DNA of 64,000 nucleotides, from assembly GCF_004208525.1 (NCBI RefSeq), contig NZ_SGIT01000001.1, forward strand, positions 1,488,001 through 1,552,000, read 5' to 3'. Made by a program: the position numbers and the translations under genes. The notes below the pieces were generated by a model. The model was not told the origin of the DNA. It saw only the letters and a list, made by a program, of their open reading frames with translations, and searched no databases. Below, one piece after another: positions 18,414 to 26,807 of the stretch; within the stretch, counting starts at the first letter, position 1, and each line of letters begins with the position of its first letter. Source of the stretch: Sphingobacterium corticibacterium. GTDB taxonomy: Bacteria; Bacteroidota; Bacteroidia; Sphingobacteriales; Sphingobacteriaceae.

Positions 18414-19133
18414 ATGGCGAAAAAGAAAAATAAAGTGATTGAAGAATCAGAAATTATTCCGGCAAAAAAAACACGTAAAATTGTAGCTGGACCCATACGC
18501 GATAAAGAACGAACCAAGCGTAGATTAATAGCGACCGTAGGCAAGGTATTGCAAAAGTATACGTATGCAGGGCTTACCATTACGAATATAGCGAAAGAGT
18601 CTGGTCTAAACCCTAAGCTTATCTATCTCTATTTTGGAAATTTAGATGGGCTGATAGAGGAATATATCCTAGAAAAGGATTTTTGGGCAGGAAAGCTTAA
18701 AACACAGATTACCGAGCTTGCCGAAAGTTCAAAATCTCTTCGTGCAAAAGACGCTAATGATTTATTCCAGTTACAGTTTGATTCGTTCCTGAAAGACAAA
18801 TCCATGCAGCGTATTATCCACTGGGAAATGGGTGTAAAAAATAAGTTATTGCGAAAAATTGCAGACGAACGCGAAGAAGTTGGTAAGAATGCCCTTGACC
18901 TTATTTCCACCCAGTTTAAAAATACCGACGTAGATATTCAAGCTACACTGGCTATTATTCTTGGTGGAATTTACTATTTGACATTACATGCCAAAAATAA
19001 TGGCAGTACAGTGGGTGGCATTGATATTAACGAAGACGAAGGCCGGGAACGCATCGAAAAGACGATGGAAAGATTGATTTTTCGGGATTTTGAAGATGCC
19101 GAAAAGAAAAAAACATCCAAAGGAAAAAAATAA
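18414..19133 (+). CDS. TetR family transcriptional regulator
   Basis: 239 residues. A lysine-rich N-terminal tail (MAKKKNK) precedes a TetR helix-turn-helix at ~45-85 (LTITNIAKESGLNPKLIYLYF), with the recognition-helix pattern typical of the family. The remainder is helical, as expected for a ligand-binding dimer domain, and ends with a lysine-rich tail. The ligand and targets are unknown. It is followed after 15 bases by the M3 peptidase on the same strand and preceded by fabV, so it may regulate itself and either neighbour. Confidence 0.85.
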   Translation: MAKKKNKVIEESEIIPAKKTRKIVAGPIRDKERTKRRLIATVGKVLQKYTYAGLTITNIAKESGLNPKLIYLYFGNLDGLIEEYILEKDFWAGKLKTQITELAESSKSLRAKDANDLFQLQFDSFLKDKSMQRIIHWEMGVKNKLLRKIADEREEVGKNALDLISTQFKNTDVDIQATLAIILGGIYYLTLHAKNNGSTVGGIDINEDEGRERIEKTMERLIFRDFEDAEKKKTSKGKK

Positions 19134-19148
19134 CGCGTATTTTTGCGT

Positions 19149-21179
19149 ATGTCTATATTAAATCAAAAATTCAATACGGCGCATGATACTGCGCCATTTT
19201 CACAAATAAAAAACGAAGATTATATTCCGGCATTTGACATCGCCATCGAAAAGACAAAGGCCGAAATCTATGCTATTATCAACAATTCCGATAAGCCGAC
19301 TTTCGAAAACACCATCGCGGCAATGGCCTATTCCGGTATGGAACTGGATCGCATATCCAACATATTTTTCAACTTGCACTCCGCAGAAACCAACGATGAA
19401 CTTGACAAGATAGCCCAGGAAGTCGCTCCAAAGTTATCCAAGCTCGCTAACGACATCACATTGAATCCGCAACTATTCGAGCGAGTAAAAGCAGTGTATG
19501 ACCAAAAAGATCAGCTTTCGTTAAACGGCGAGCAACATACTTTGTTACAAAAATCTTATCGTGATTTCGTTAGAAACGGCGCTTTGTTAGCGGAGGAGAA
19601 AAAGGAAATATTACGTCAGATCGATGCAGAACTCTCTGTATTAAAGCTAAAATTTGGAGAGAATGTATTGGCGGAAACTAACGCGTATCAATTACACATA
19701 ACCGATGACCAGGATTTGGTAGGTTTACCGGAAGGTGCAATAGAAGCTGCACGAGGATTAGCTGAAATACAAGATAAAACAGGCTGGATATTTACACTAG
19801 ATTATCCAAGTTACATCCCCTTTATAACCTACGCAGACAACCGGACGCTTCGACGTGAAATTGCTATTGCTGCCGGACGTAAAGCGTTTCAAGATAATGA
19901 ATACAACAACACGGAGAATATCCTTAAAATAGTACGCTTACGTTTCCAACGTGCCCAATTGCTAGGGTATGATACACACGCCCATTTTGTATTGGAAGAG
20001 CGCATGGCAAAGCAACCCGCAAATGTAGAAGCTTTCTTAAATGATTTGCTACATAAAGCGAAACCAGCTGCCGAACAAGAACTGCAGGAACTCCGTACTT
20101 TTGCAAACAATATGCATGGCATAGCACAACTTGAGAAATGGGATACAGCCTATTATAGTGAGAAGTTGAAACAGGAAAAATTCAATTTAGATGATGAGTT
20201 ACTAAAACCCTATTTCCAGCTTGAAAAAGTAATGGATGGTGTCTTTACCATCGCCCATAAACTTTATAACCTGCACTTTCATGAAATACAGCATATCGAT
20301 AAATACCATGAAGAGGTTCGCACATTTGAAGTCACCGATCATAACCAACATCTAGTGGCTATATTTTATGCAGATTTCTTTCCGAGAAAAGGTAAACGTA
20401 ACGGTGCTTGGATGACATCTTTTAAACCACAATATTTTAAGGATGGTCAGCATGAGCGACCGCATATATCTATTGTATGCAACTTTACACGTCCCACGGC
20501 TACGAAACCTTCTTTACTTACGTTCAACGAGGTTACGACGCTCTTCCACGAATTTGGCCACGCCCTACATGGGATGTTAGCCGATACCACCTACCCTACT
20601 TTATCCGGAACATCGGTGTTTTGGGATTTTGTGGAGCTACCGAGCCAAATCATGGAGAACTGGTGTTACGAAAAAGAGGCGCTCGAACTATTTGCTAAAC
20701 ATTATCAAACAGGTGAAACGATCCCCATGGAGCTCATTGATAAGATTAAGGCTTCGGCCTCGTTTATGGAAGGCATGGCCACTTTACGTCAACTTGGATT
20801 CGGATTATTAGATATGGGCTGGCATGCGCAAGACCCGACACCTGTCGACAATCTCAAGGCTTTTGAAAGTAGCTGTTTTGCTTCTACGCAACTGCTTCCC
20901 GATGTTACAGAAAACGCCATGAGTCCTTCGTTTTCACATATTTTTAATGGAGGATACTCTTCAGGCTATTACAGCTATAAATGGGCAGAAGTATTAGATG
21001 CGGATGCGTTTGCCTATTTTCAGGAAAAAGGGGTTTTTAACGAGACCGTAGCCGACAAATTCAAAGAGAACATCCTTTCTAAAGGAGGGACAGAACATCC
21101 CATGACGCTTTACAAGCGGTTTCGTGGAAAAGAACCTAGCGTAGATGCATTATTGAAGCGGGCAGGGTTAATTAAATAA
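19149..21179 (+). CDS. M3 family oligopeptidase (peptidyl-dipeptidase Dcp-like)
   Basis: 676 residues from ATG 19149; a TTG six bases upstream is in frame but unnecessary. It is a cytoplasmic zinc metallopeptidase that trims short peptides, either as Dcp (releasing C-terminal dipeptides) or as oligopeptidase A. The zinc motif H467-E-F-G-H471 is intact in LFHEFGHALHGM, with the third ligand expected in the downstream conserved helix. The C-terminal substrate region with NGGYSSGYYSYKWAEVLDAD is diagnostic of Dcp/OpdA. No signal peptide. A bidirectional terminator closes the unit. Confidence 0.93.
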   Translation: MSILNQKFNTAHDTAPFSQIKNEDYIPAFDIAIEKTKAEIYAIINNSDKPTFENTIAAMAYSGMELDRISNIFFNLHSAETNDELDKIAQEVAPKLSKLANDITLNPQLFERVKAVYDQKDQLSLNGEQHTLLQKSYRDFVRNGALLAEEKKEILRQIDAELSVLKLKFGENVLAETNAYQLHITDDQDLVGLPEGAIEAARGLAEIQDKTGWIFTLDYPSYIPFITYADNRTLRREIAIAAGRKAFQDNEYNNTENILKIVRLRFQRAQLLGYDTHAHFVLEERMAKQPANVEAFLNDLLHKAKPAAEQELQELRTFANNMHGIAQLEKWDTAYYSEKLKQEKFNLDDELLKPYFQLEKVMDGVFTIAHKLYNLHFHEIQHIDKYHEEVRTFEVTDHNQHLVAIFYADFFPRKGKRNGAWMTSFKPQYFKDGQHERPHISIVCNFTRPTATKPSLLTFNEVTTLFHEFGHALHGMLADTTYPTLSGTSVFWDFVELPSQIMENWCYEKEALELFAKHYQTGETIPMELIDKIKASASFMEGMATLRQLGFGLLDMGWHAQDPTPVDNLKAFESSCFASTQLLPDVTENAMSPSFSHIFNGGYSSGYYSYKWAEVLDADAFAYFQEKGVFNETVADKFKENILSKGGTEHPMTLYKRFRGKEPSVDALLKRAGLIK

Positions 21180-21216
21180 TCGGCATAAATCTGACCTAAA
21201 ATTTTATACAAAAATA

Positions 21217-21255
21217 AAAAGCTCGATTCCCATAAAAATAGAATCGAGCTTTTTT
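21217..21255. terminator. Bidirectional terminator between the M3 peptidase and symporter genes
   Basis: Stem GCTCGATTC / GAATCGAGC with A-tract before and T-tract after, placed between two convergent stops. It can terminate both transcripts. Confidence 0.9.
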
Positions 21256-21274
21256 CTATTTCCAATATCACCCC

Positions 21275-23209
21275 TTACTTAGCAACATTGTTTTCGACAG
21301 TCATCCCTCCATTCCGCTTCGGATACCATAATGATACCAAATATACAGTCAGTACTGCCAGCGGAAAAGAAATCAACGCCGGATTTTCCAATTGATGCCA
21401 TGCGCCCGCAGCATCCAACCCATATTTATCCCACATGGTGGGCGAAGTAAGAATGATCAATAAAGAGGAAACAATACCGACAATAATAGATGCAGCAATT
21501 CCTGTTTCGGAGGTTTTCTTCCAAAAAAGTAAAAACAAAATCGCCGGTAAATTGGCCGATGCTGCGATGGCAAATGCCCATCCCACCAAAAAAGAAACGT
21601 TTATTCCTTTGAATGCCATGCCCAACAGAATAGCAAAAATCCCAACCGCAAATGCGGCAATTTTTCCTACTTGAACTTTCCGGTGGTCGCTTAGGTTTTT
21701 CTTTAGATAGACATCAATAAAATCGTGTGCAATCGCGCCAGAGGAGGCTACGATCAATCCGGCTACAGTACCTAATACGGTAGCAAAGGCCACCGCCGAA
21801 ATAATGGAAAAAAGCACGGCACCAAATGCACGTGCCAATAGCGGTGCCGCCATATTACTGGATTCTACATCCAAAACGCCATTCACCGCCGAACCAAGTC
21901 CCATAAACAATGTCAAGATATAAAAACCTCCGATAGCAGCTATCGCCAAGATAGTCGACTTCCGGGCATCACGAGGTGTTTTAACGGTATAATAACGTAT
22001 CAGAATATGTGGTAAAGCCGCTGTGCCCAAAAATAACGCTAACATCAACGATATGAAATCCAATTTACTCCAGAGATTCGCATCACGACCAATTTTATAT
22101 TTAAGTCCTGGAAGCATAAAGGTTGCACCAGCTGTAGGTTCCTGATAATAAACGGATACTTGATCCTCTCCATCCGAAAATTTGACTTTTAGAAACCGGA
22201 CAATCTCACTGCCTTGCAAGGCTGATAAGAACTCAAATGGACTGACTGATCCCGTTTTTTGCACTTCCTGCCCGTTGACCACAATTTTGCTCATGTGCCC
22301 CACTTGATAAAAACGACGGTTTTCTTTTGGTTCTCCGTTGTATAATATTTGTCCATTCCCCTTCTGTATAACCGTCAGAGCCTCTTTCAACCGATGCCCG
22401 TTCTGATCTTGGGTCCAATCAAACCATCGTTCAACTCCATCTTGCGAAAGCTTGACAAATGTTTTATCACCTACGGCCTGCTGGGTAACGACGTCCCAAC
22501 CGGATACAGTCGTCACTTTTTCATTTTCCACTTGCGGGGTAAGTTCCATGAAGGTATAATGGCTACTACTACCTTTGAAATCCGGTGTTAAGGTCAATCC
22601 GTTTTTGAGGATAAAGAATGTCAGGACCAATGATAGCACAATTAACAACCCTCCTTTTAAAAACTGCACATAGGTCGTGGAAGCCATCCCGGCACTAGCT
22701 ACGATAACAATCACAATAGCACCGACCAACAGCACACCTGCCCAATGTGGCATACCAAGAAGAGGCATCACCAAATCGCCCGCTCCTACCATTTGAGGTA
22801 TAAGATAAAAGATAGATACAATCAAGGTTCCGATGGATGCGGACAACGTTATTGCCCGCGAATTGAACTTGGCATTCAGCGCATCGGTAAAGGTGTATTT
22901 CCCCAAGCGTTTGAATGGTTCGGCAATAAGAAATAAAGCGACAACCCAGCCACCCAGAAAACCGATAGCATACAAAAAGCCATCAAAACCCGATATGGCA
23001 ATCATCCCACATATCCCTAGAAAAGAGGCCGCCGATAAATAATCTCCAGCAAAAGCAATTCCGTTGACTCCCCAATGGATCTGCCCGCCAGCTGCATAAT
23101 AAGAAGAAGACGAACGGGTCTTCCTTCCAAAATAAAAAGAAAGTCCTACAACCAACCCAACAAAAATAAAAAAGAACAACAGTGCTATATACGAAATTTC
23201 ATAAATCAT
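21275..23209 (-). CDS. Sodium:solute symporter with a large hydrophilic insertion
   Basis: 644 residues, about 13 membrane helices of the SSS (LeuT-fold) family and closest in feel to the acetate permease ActP and the VC_2705-type long symporters. The N-terminal FYFGRKTRSSSSYYAAGGQ and GDYLSAASFLG motifs are characteristic. Between helices, residues ~205-380 form a soluble insertion absent from short ActP proteins. The start overlaps the stop of the DUF485 gene by 4 bases (ATGA), showing translational coupling and supporting the pair as one transporter. The substrate is probably a monocarboxylate such as acetate; this is inference. Confidence 0.87.
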   Translation of the reverse strand: MIYEISYIALLFFFIFVGLVVGLSFYFGRKTRSSSSYYAAGGQIHWGVNGIAFAGDYLSAASFLGICGMIAISGFDGFLYAIGFLGGWVVALFLIAEPFKRLGKYTFTDALNAKFNSRAITLSASIGTLIVSIFYLIPQMVGAGDLVMPLLGMPHWAGVLLVGAIVIVIVASAGMASTTYVQFLKGGLLIVLSLVLTFFILKNGLTLTPDFKGSSSHYTFMELTPQVENEKVTTVSGWDVVTQQAVGDKTFVKLSQDGVERWFDWTQDQNGHRLKEALTVIQKGNGQILYNGEPKENRRFYQVGHMSKIVVNGQEVQKTGSVSPFEFLSALQGSEIVRFLKVKFSDGEDQVSVYYQEPTAGATFMLPGLKYKIGRDANLWSKLDFISLMLALFLGTAALPHILIRYYTVKTPRDARKSTILAIAAIGGFYILTLFMGLGSAVNGVLDVESSNMAAPLLARAFGAVLFSIISAVAFATVLGTVAGLIVASSGAIAHDFIDVYLKKNLSDHRKVQVGKIAAFAVGIFAILLGMAFKGINVSFLVGWAFAIAASANLPAILFLLFWKKTSETGIAASIIVGIVSSLLIILTSPTMWDKYGLDAAGAWHQLENPALISFPLAVLTVYLVSLWYPKRNGGMTVENNVAK

Positions 23210-23508
23210 ATAGCCCCTCCCTCTTCGACCTCATCGGACTGTTCGGTTTCTGCCTCATCTTCGTATTTGGTACAATAATAATTGTATACGACACCCAGAA
23301 TAACGGCAAAAATAATAAGCCCAATCCCATATGCCAAAGCCAGATTAAGCCCTCCGAGCACTTGGAAGGCCAACAATTCGTACTGGAAAACACCAATCAA
23401 TACAAAACCTGCATAGCAAATCAGATAAATAAAAAATAAGCGTATACCCAAAATGGATTTTCGCTTGGTCAGACTTTCTTTTTCTGTAGACGTGTTGTTA
23501 ACGTGCAT
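23206..23508 (-). CDS. DUF485 small membrane protein, symporter partner
   Basis: 100 residues with two membrane helices (~24-46 and ~54-80). The core GLNLALAYGIGLIIFAVIL matches the DUF485 (YjcH-like) family, which is routinely encoded next to ActP-type sodium:solute symporters. The C-terminus is acidic (DEAETEQSDEVEEGG). Its last codons overlap the symporter start by 4 bases. The role is unproven in the family; an accessory subunit is the usual guess. Confidence 0.85.
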   Translation of the reverse strand: MHVNNTSTEKESLTKRKSILGIRLFFIYLICYAGFVLIGVFQYELLAFQVLGGLNLALAYGIGLIIFAVILGVVYNYYCTKYEDEAETEQSDEVEEGGAI

Positions 23509-23612
23509 AATAATATTTGGAACGGTTTATAAATTGAAGTATAAACAAATGTAACCAAAAACAGGAAAAGTTTATATATTTTTTAAAATTAAAATCCGAG
23601 TCAGTACAGACA

Positions 23613-24356
23613 TTAAATGATAGATTTTTCCGAAGGATAGTATGCGTTGACAAAATCGTCTAGATATTCGGCACCAATAGGAAGAGGTGTATCATCATCC
23701 AACAGATAAAACTGTTTCATCGCACGGGAAAATTTCATGACTTTGTGGATATTAACAACATAACTACGGTGCGCTTGGATAAATATATTGCATGGCAATA
23801 TCGACAGTAATTCTCTGAGTGTGGTACGAGCTCTTATCTTACGCTTATCGGATAAGTGAAAACAGACATAATTTTTGTCACTTTTCACCAAACCTACCTC
23901 AGAAAAGATAATCTTCGCATCAAAACCTTCCTTAACGTCTTTCACAAAGATAAAATCACTTCCAGACACTCCGTATTGATTCACTTTTTTTATCACCCGG
24001 TTTATAGCTTCTGCTAAGCGGACATAGTCAACCGGTTTGGGAATACAATCATCTGCCTCTGCACTAAACGCATCCATAGCGCGTTCGCCATATGCAGTTA
24101 CCAAAATGACTGCCGGACGAGGATCAATCGTCCGAATCAAAGAAATACCATCAAACCCTTCCATAACGATATCTGAAATCAATAGGTCTACGGGATTATT
24201 TCGCATATAATGAAGAGCGCGAATACTATCCGTTTCTGTACCTACCACGATCAAACGGCTATCCGTCTGTAAATAAGTATATAATACGCGTAACATGACG
24301 GGATCGTCATCCAAAAGAAATACACGTAATCTAGCGCTAGGCTGATCCATGTTCAC
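23613..24356 (-). CDS. LytTR-type response regulator
   Basis: 247 residues. The receiver domain (~10-125) has the acidic pair DDD at 16-18, the phosphoacceptor D62 (LISDIVMEGFDG), the switch T87 and K107 in PKP. The C-terminal LytTR DNA-binding domain (~140-240) shows VKSDKNYVCFHL and IQAHRSYVVNI. An alternative start two codons later (MDQPSARL) is equally good. It overlaps the 3' end of the sensor kinase gene by 20 bases, so the two are translationally coupled. LytTR regulators commonly control peptide or envelope functions. Its target is not known; the acyltransferase and small ORFs upstream are the natural candidates. Confidence 0.92.
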   Translation of the reverse strand: MNMDQPSARLRVFLLDDDPVMLRVLYTYLQTDSRLIVVGTETDSIRALHYMRNNPVDLLISDIVMEGFDGISLIRTIDPRPAVILVTAYGERAMDAFSAEADDCIPKPVDYVRLAEAINRVIKKVNQYGVSGSDFIFVKDVKEGFDAKIIFSEVGLVKSDKNYVCFHLSDKRKIRARTTLRELLSILPCNIFIQAHRSYVVNIHKVMKFSRAMKQFYLLDDDTPLPIGAEYLDDFVNAYYPSEKSII

Positions 24357-25395
24357 TTTTTTTAATCGTTAATTCTACAAAGAAATACCCGAAGCGCGCG
24401 CCGTAACGCAAGCTATAACGTTGCTGCGCTAAAAGATCTAAACGTTCCTGAATACTAGATAATCCAATACCGCTACTACGTCTAAATCCGCGCTTATTTT
24501 CGAATTTGTTGATAGCAACAAAGGTGAACATATCGTCTTGACAATCTATTTTTATTTTAATGGAGCGCCCAGTATCGTTCACGGATGCATATTTTAAGAC
24601 ATTATCCATGAAACTCAAGAGTAAAACAGGAGGCACCTTATGTCCATCCACTGTTCCCTTTTTCACATATTCTACCACATCATTATTTCCATATTGGAGA
24701 CGTAAGACATCGATTAAGCTTTCCACTTGATTAACTTCCTCCCGCAAGTTGATCATTGTCAGCCGAGCGTGCGTTTTCTCGTAACTATAACGCTGAACAC
24801 TTCCCAATCTACCCAATGATCTTGCGAATTCCCAATTCCCTTTCAACGCCAGTTGATTCGCAACCGAAGAAAGGACATTGTATTGAAAGTGTCCATCCAA
24901 AACAAAGCGTAATTGTTGCTCTTTGAGTTCACTATTCTCATTTTTTTGCTTTTTGAGGACCGCAATGGACCGAATCCCCCACAGGATTAACCTAAACAGA
25001 AAAACATGTACCAATAATTTACAATATTCTACAATTAAGGTAGAAAAGAGATCGATCCATGTAAGTCTATACTCACTGTTGTAAAACACAATATCGTACA
25101 ATGGGAACACCTTATAAATCATAAGGTACGTGATGCTCACCAATGTGGGATAGAATAAAAGCAATAGCAAAAAACAGAATTTCCATGCGCGTCGGACAGC
25201 ACAGTAGCCTACTATAAACCACACGGTATAAAAAAGTGGAATGTAAAGCAAAAAGAAACTCGCAGCTGCCACGTATATATTGCCTTCGAATTCGCTCGTT
25301 TGATTACGTGAAGCGGTTAGCCAATAATGGGCAACCCACCCTAAAAGATGGATAAGGACGTTGGTAGGAACTCTAAGTTCAGCAATTTTCTTCAT
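24337..25395 (-). CDS. LytS/YehU-type sensor histidine kinase
   Basis: 352 residues. There are four hydrophobic segments in the first ~145 residues, then a short coiled linker rich in K, E and Q. Next come a His_kinase domain and a C-terminal HATPase. The phosphoacceptor region reads LDGHFQYNVLSS (H169), where the family consensus is NPHFLFNTLNS: the His and Asn are kept but the Pro is lost. The N-box (DNVLKYA) and the G-box (SSGIGLSSIQERL) are present. There is no extracellular sensor domain, so the ligand is probably sensed within the membrane. It lies 49 bases after the acyltransferase. Confidence 0.88.
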   Translation of the reverse strand: MKKIAELRVPTNVLIHLLGWVAHYWLTASRNQTSEFEGNIYVAAASFFLLYIPLFYTVWFIVGYCAVRRAWKFCFLLLLLFYPTLVSITYLMIYKVFPLYDIVFYNSEYRLTWIDLFSTLIVEYCKLLVHVFLFRLILWGIRSIAVLKKQKNENSELKEQQLRFVLDGHFQYNVLSSVANQLALKGNWEFARSLGRLGSVQRYSYEKTHARLTMINLREEVNQVESLIDVLRLQYGNNDVVEYVKKGTVDGHKVPPVLLLSFMDNVLKYASVNDTGRSIKIKIDCQDDMFTFVAINKFENKRGFRRSSGIGLSSIQERLDLLAQQRYSLRYGARFGYFFVELTIKKSEHGSA

Positions 25396-25444
25396 CGCGG
25401 TTGAATAAGGTAGTGCTTCTCCCGCTAAAATTACAAAAAAAAAT

Positions 25445-26440
25445 TTAACTCTTCATCTGTCTTGTTAAGCGTTTCCACTTACGCATACACAAAAAAGACA
25501 ATTTACCAATCTCCTGACAGGTGTACCGCGGACTGATCATCATATAATATCGAGTCCCGACACGGCAAGGCCAATATGACTGATTTCGTCTTCTTTTGTT
25601 GTTCCGTTCTCTCTTTCCCGGCATCGTATGGACATATAGCCATCCCTCCCACATCTCCGGCTTTACAGAAATAACTTCTTGTAAATGATCATATAATCTT
25701 CGAAATACACGCGTTGTATAATCTTCCAATGGCTCCTCCTTACGGGGAAAGATAGTGGGATAGCTTTTATAAAACGTATCATCTGCCTCATCCAAGGAAG
25801 AAAGGATAGGATAAATGGGAATATCCCGCTTATGGGATAATACCGCTAAACCTTTACGCACGACAAGATTACAATGGAAAAAGGAAACTTCTTCGTTATC
25901 CGACTCATCCTTGGTAGGTGCTGCTCCATGATTACCATCCATATAAACGACAATATGATAGCCATCGCGCAACGCAACTAACATTTTAAGAAGACAGTTA
26001 CCTGCATCAGCATCAATCAACTGTAATCCCCCTACGTCTTCCATTTTCGCATGTTGTGCAAACAGATACTCACCCTGCTCCGCTAAGATCTCCCGAGACA
26101 TGACCACCGCCACGTTTAATCCTTGCATATACATTACTCTGCTAAGCAAACGATAAGAACCGGTGTGAAAAGTAGCCACGATACCCGGTCGATCTTTTAT
26201 CTGTTGAATATATGATGTCAGACTGGTCAGAACTTCTTGTTTGACTGGCAACACGTCCGCTAATTGATCGTCCGAAGCACGGTATCTAGAAGTAATTAGA
26301 CGACGATAGATATCAGGATAACTGACCGTATCTATCTGTGGACAGAATCTATACAGATTCGCGGCGAATAAAGCGTAAAGCCAAGATGTGGCGACATCGC
26401 TGTCGTTTGTAGCACTTCTTTCCAAAAAATCCATGATCAT
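25445..26440 (-). CDS. LpxL/HtrB-like acyltransferase-fold protein with an altered active site
   Basis: 331 residues, no clear signal peptide. The fold is suggested by two blocks: VATFHTGSYRLLSRVMYMQGL (~88-108, given here as two halves VATFHTGSYR and LLSRVMYMQGL), which aligns with the H-x-G-x-W-E block of LpxL/HtrB and PatA, and DGNHGA...VSFFHCNLVVRKGLAVLSHKRDIP (~168-213), which aligns with the FFG block. In true acyltransferases the His is followed four residues later by Asp or Glu; here H92 is followed by R97. The C-terminus is very basic (KRERNNKRRRN). It is preceded by two small ORFs and followed by a LytTR two-component system. Family call moderate; enzymatic activity uncertain. Confidence 0.6.
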   Translation of the reverse strand: MIMDFLERSATNDSDVATSWLYALFAANLYRFCPQIDTVSYPDIYRRLITSRYRASDDQLADVLPVKQEVLTSLTSYIQQIKDRPGIVATFHTGSYRLLSRVMYMQGLNVAVVMSREILAEQGEYLFAQHAKMEDVGGLQLIDADAGNCLLKMLVALRDGYHIVVYMDGNHGAAPTKDESDNEEVSFFHCNLVVRKGLAVLSHKRDIPIYPILSSLDEADDTFYKSYPTIFPRKEEPLEDYTTRVFRRLYDHLQEVISVKPEMWEGWLYVHTMPGKRERNNKRRRNQSYWPCRVGTRYYMMISPRYTCQEIGKLSFLCMRKWKRLTRQMKS

Positions 26441-26476
26441 AGAGGTTCTTTAATACCCAAAATTTAATCATTAAAA

Positions 26477-26512
26477 GAAAGTCTGCCCTGAACTGTCCGA
26501 GGGCAGGCTTTC
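26477..26512 (-). terminator. Hairpin between small ORF B and the acyltransferase gene
   Basis: Stem GAAAG + CTGCCCT pairing with AGGGCAG + CTTTC around one-base bulges, with a 10-nt loop. On the minus strand it is followed by TTTTA. It lies 10 bases past the stop of the small ORF and 36 bases before the acyltransferase start, so it may act as an attenuator that keeps the small ORF more abundant than the downstream genes. Confidence 0.65.
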
Positions 26513-26522
26513 CATATCAAGT

Positions 26523-26660
26523 CTAGAACGTTCTAAAAAAACATTTCGGTTCTTTCCTGCCTGCAGCTTCCAAATCCCAAAATGCAACTATCGTAGGTAA
26601 TGCCACTTGTGTACGACGTCCTGTAAGTACTCTACGTAACCATACTTTTAAAATCTTCAT
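26523..26660 (-). CDS. Small basic protein, 45 residues (ORF B), unrecognised
   Basis: Starts MKILKVWLRRVLTGRR and ends EPKCFFRTF. It has ten basic and three acidic residues, an amphipathic cationic first half, a hydrophobic middle (VALPTIVAFWDL) and a single Cys at 40. There is no double-glycine leader. Its ATG follows an A-rich patch (TTGAAAAAC) typical of Bacteroidota translation starts. A stable hairpin directly after the stop supports a real expressed unit. Position at the head of the acyltransferase / sensor kinase / regulator run suggests a peptide substrate, signal or antimicrobial, but I recognise no family. It was found by reading the minus strand by eye. Confidence 0.5.
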   Translation of the reverse strand: MKILKVWLRRVLTGRRTQVALPTIVAFWDLEAAGRKEPKCFFRTF

Positions 26661-26684
26661 GTTTTTCAAATTAAGTGTTAATTA

Positions 26685-26807
26685 TTAAGCGTTCATGCTA
26701 GGGTCAGTTCCTATGCCCATATCCCCGTCCGGATCGGAGTTGCATGAAATATGGCAAAAAATTAAATAAATATTTTGAAGATAAAGATATCTAGGGATAA
26801 TGAACAT
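26685..26807 (-). CDS. Possible small protein, 40 residues (ORF A), unrecognised
   Basis: Reads MFIIPRYLYLQNIYLIF, then CHISCNSDPDGDMGIGTDPSMNA split at the cysteines, and ends 24 bases before ORF B. A hydrophobic N-terminal half is followed by a polar Asp/Gly-rich tail after SC, like a short secreted or lipid-modified peptide. The last 20 codons are clearly richer in GC than the surrounding AT-rich spacer, as coding sequence would be. The first 20 codons are AT-rich, and no in-frame alternative start is present, so the ORF could be chance. Weak support. Confidence 0.3.
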   Translation of the reverse strand: MFIIPRYLYLQNIYLIFCHISCNSDPDGDMGIGTDPSMNA

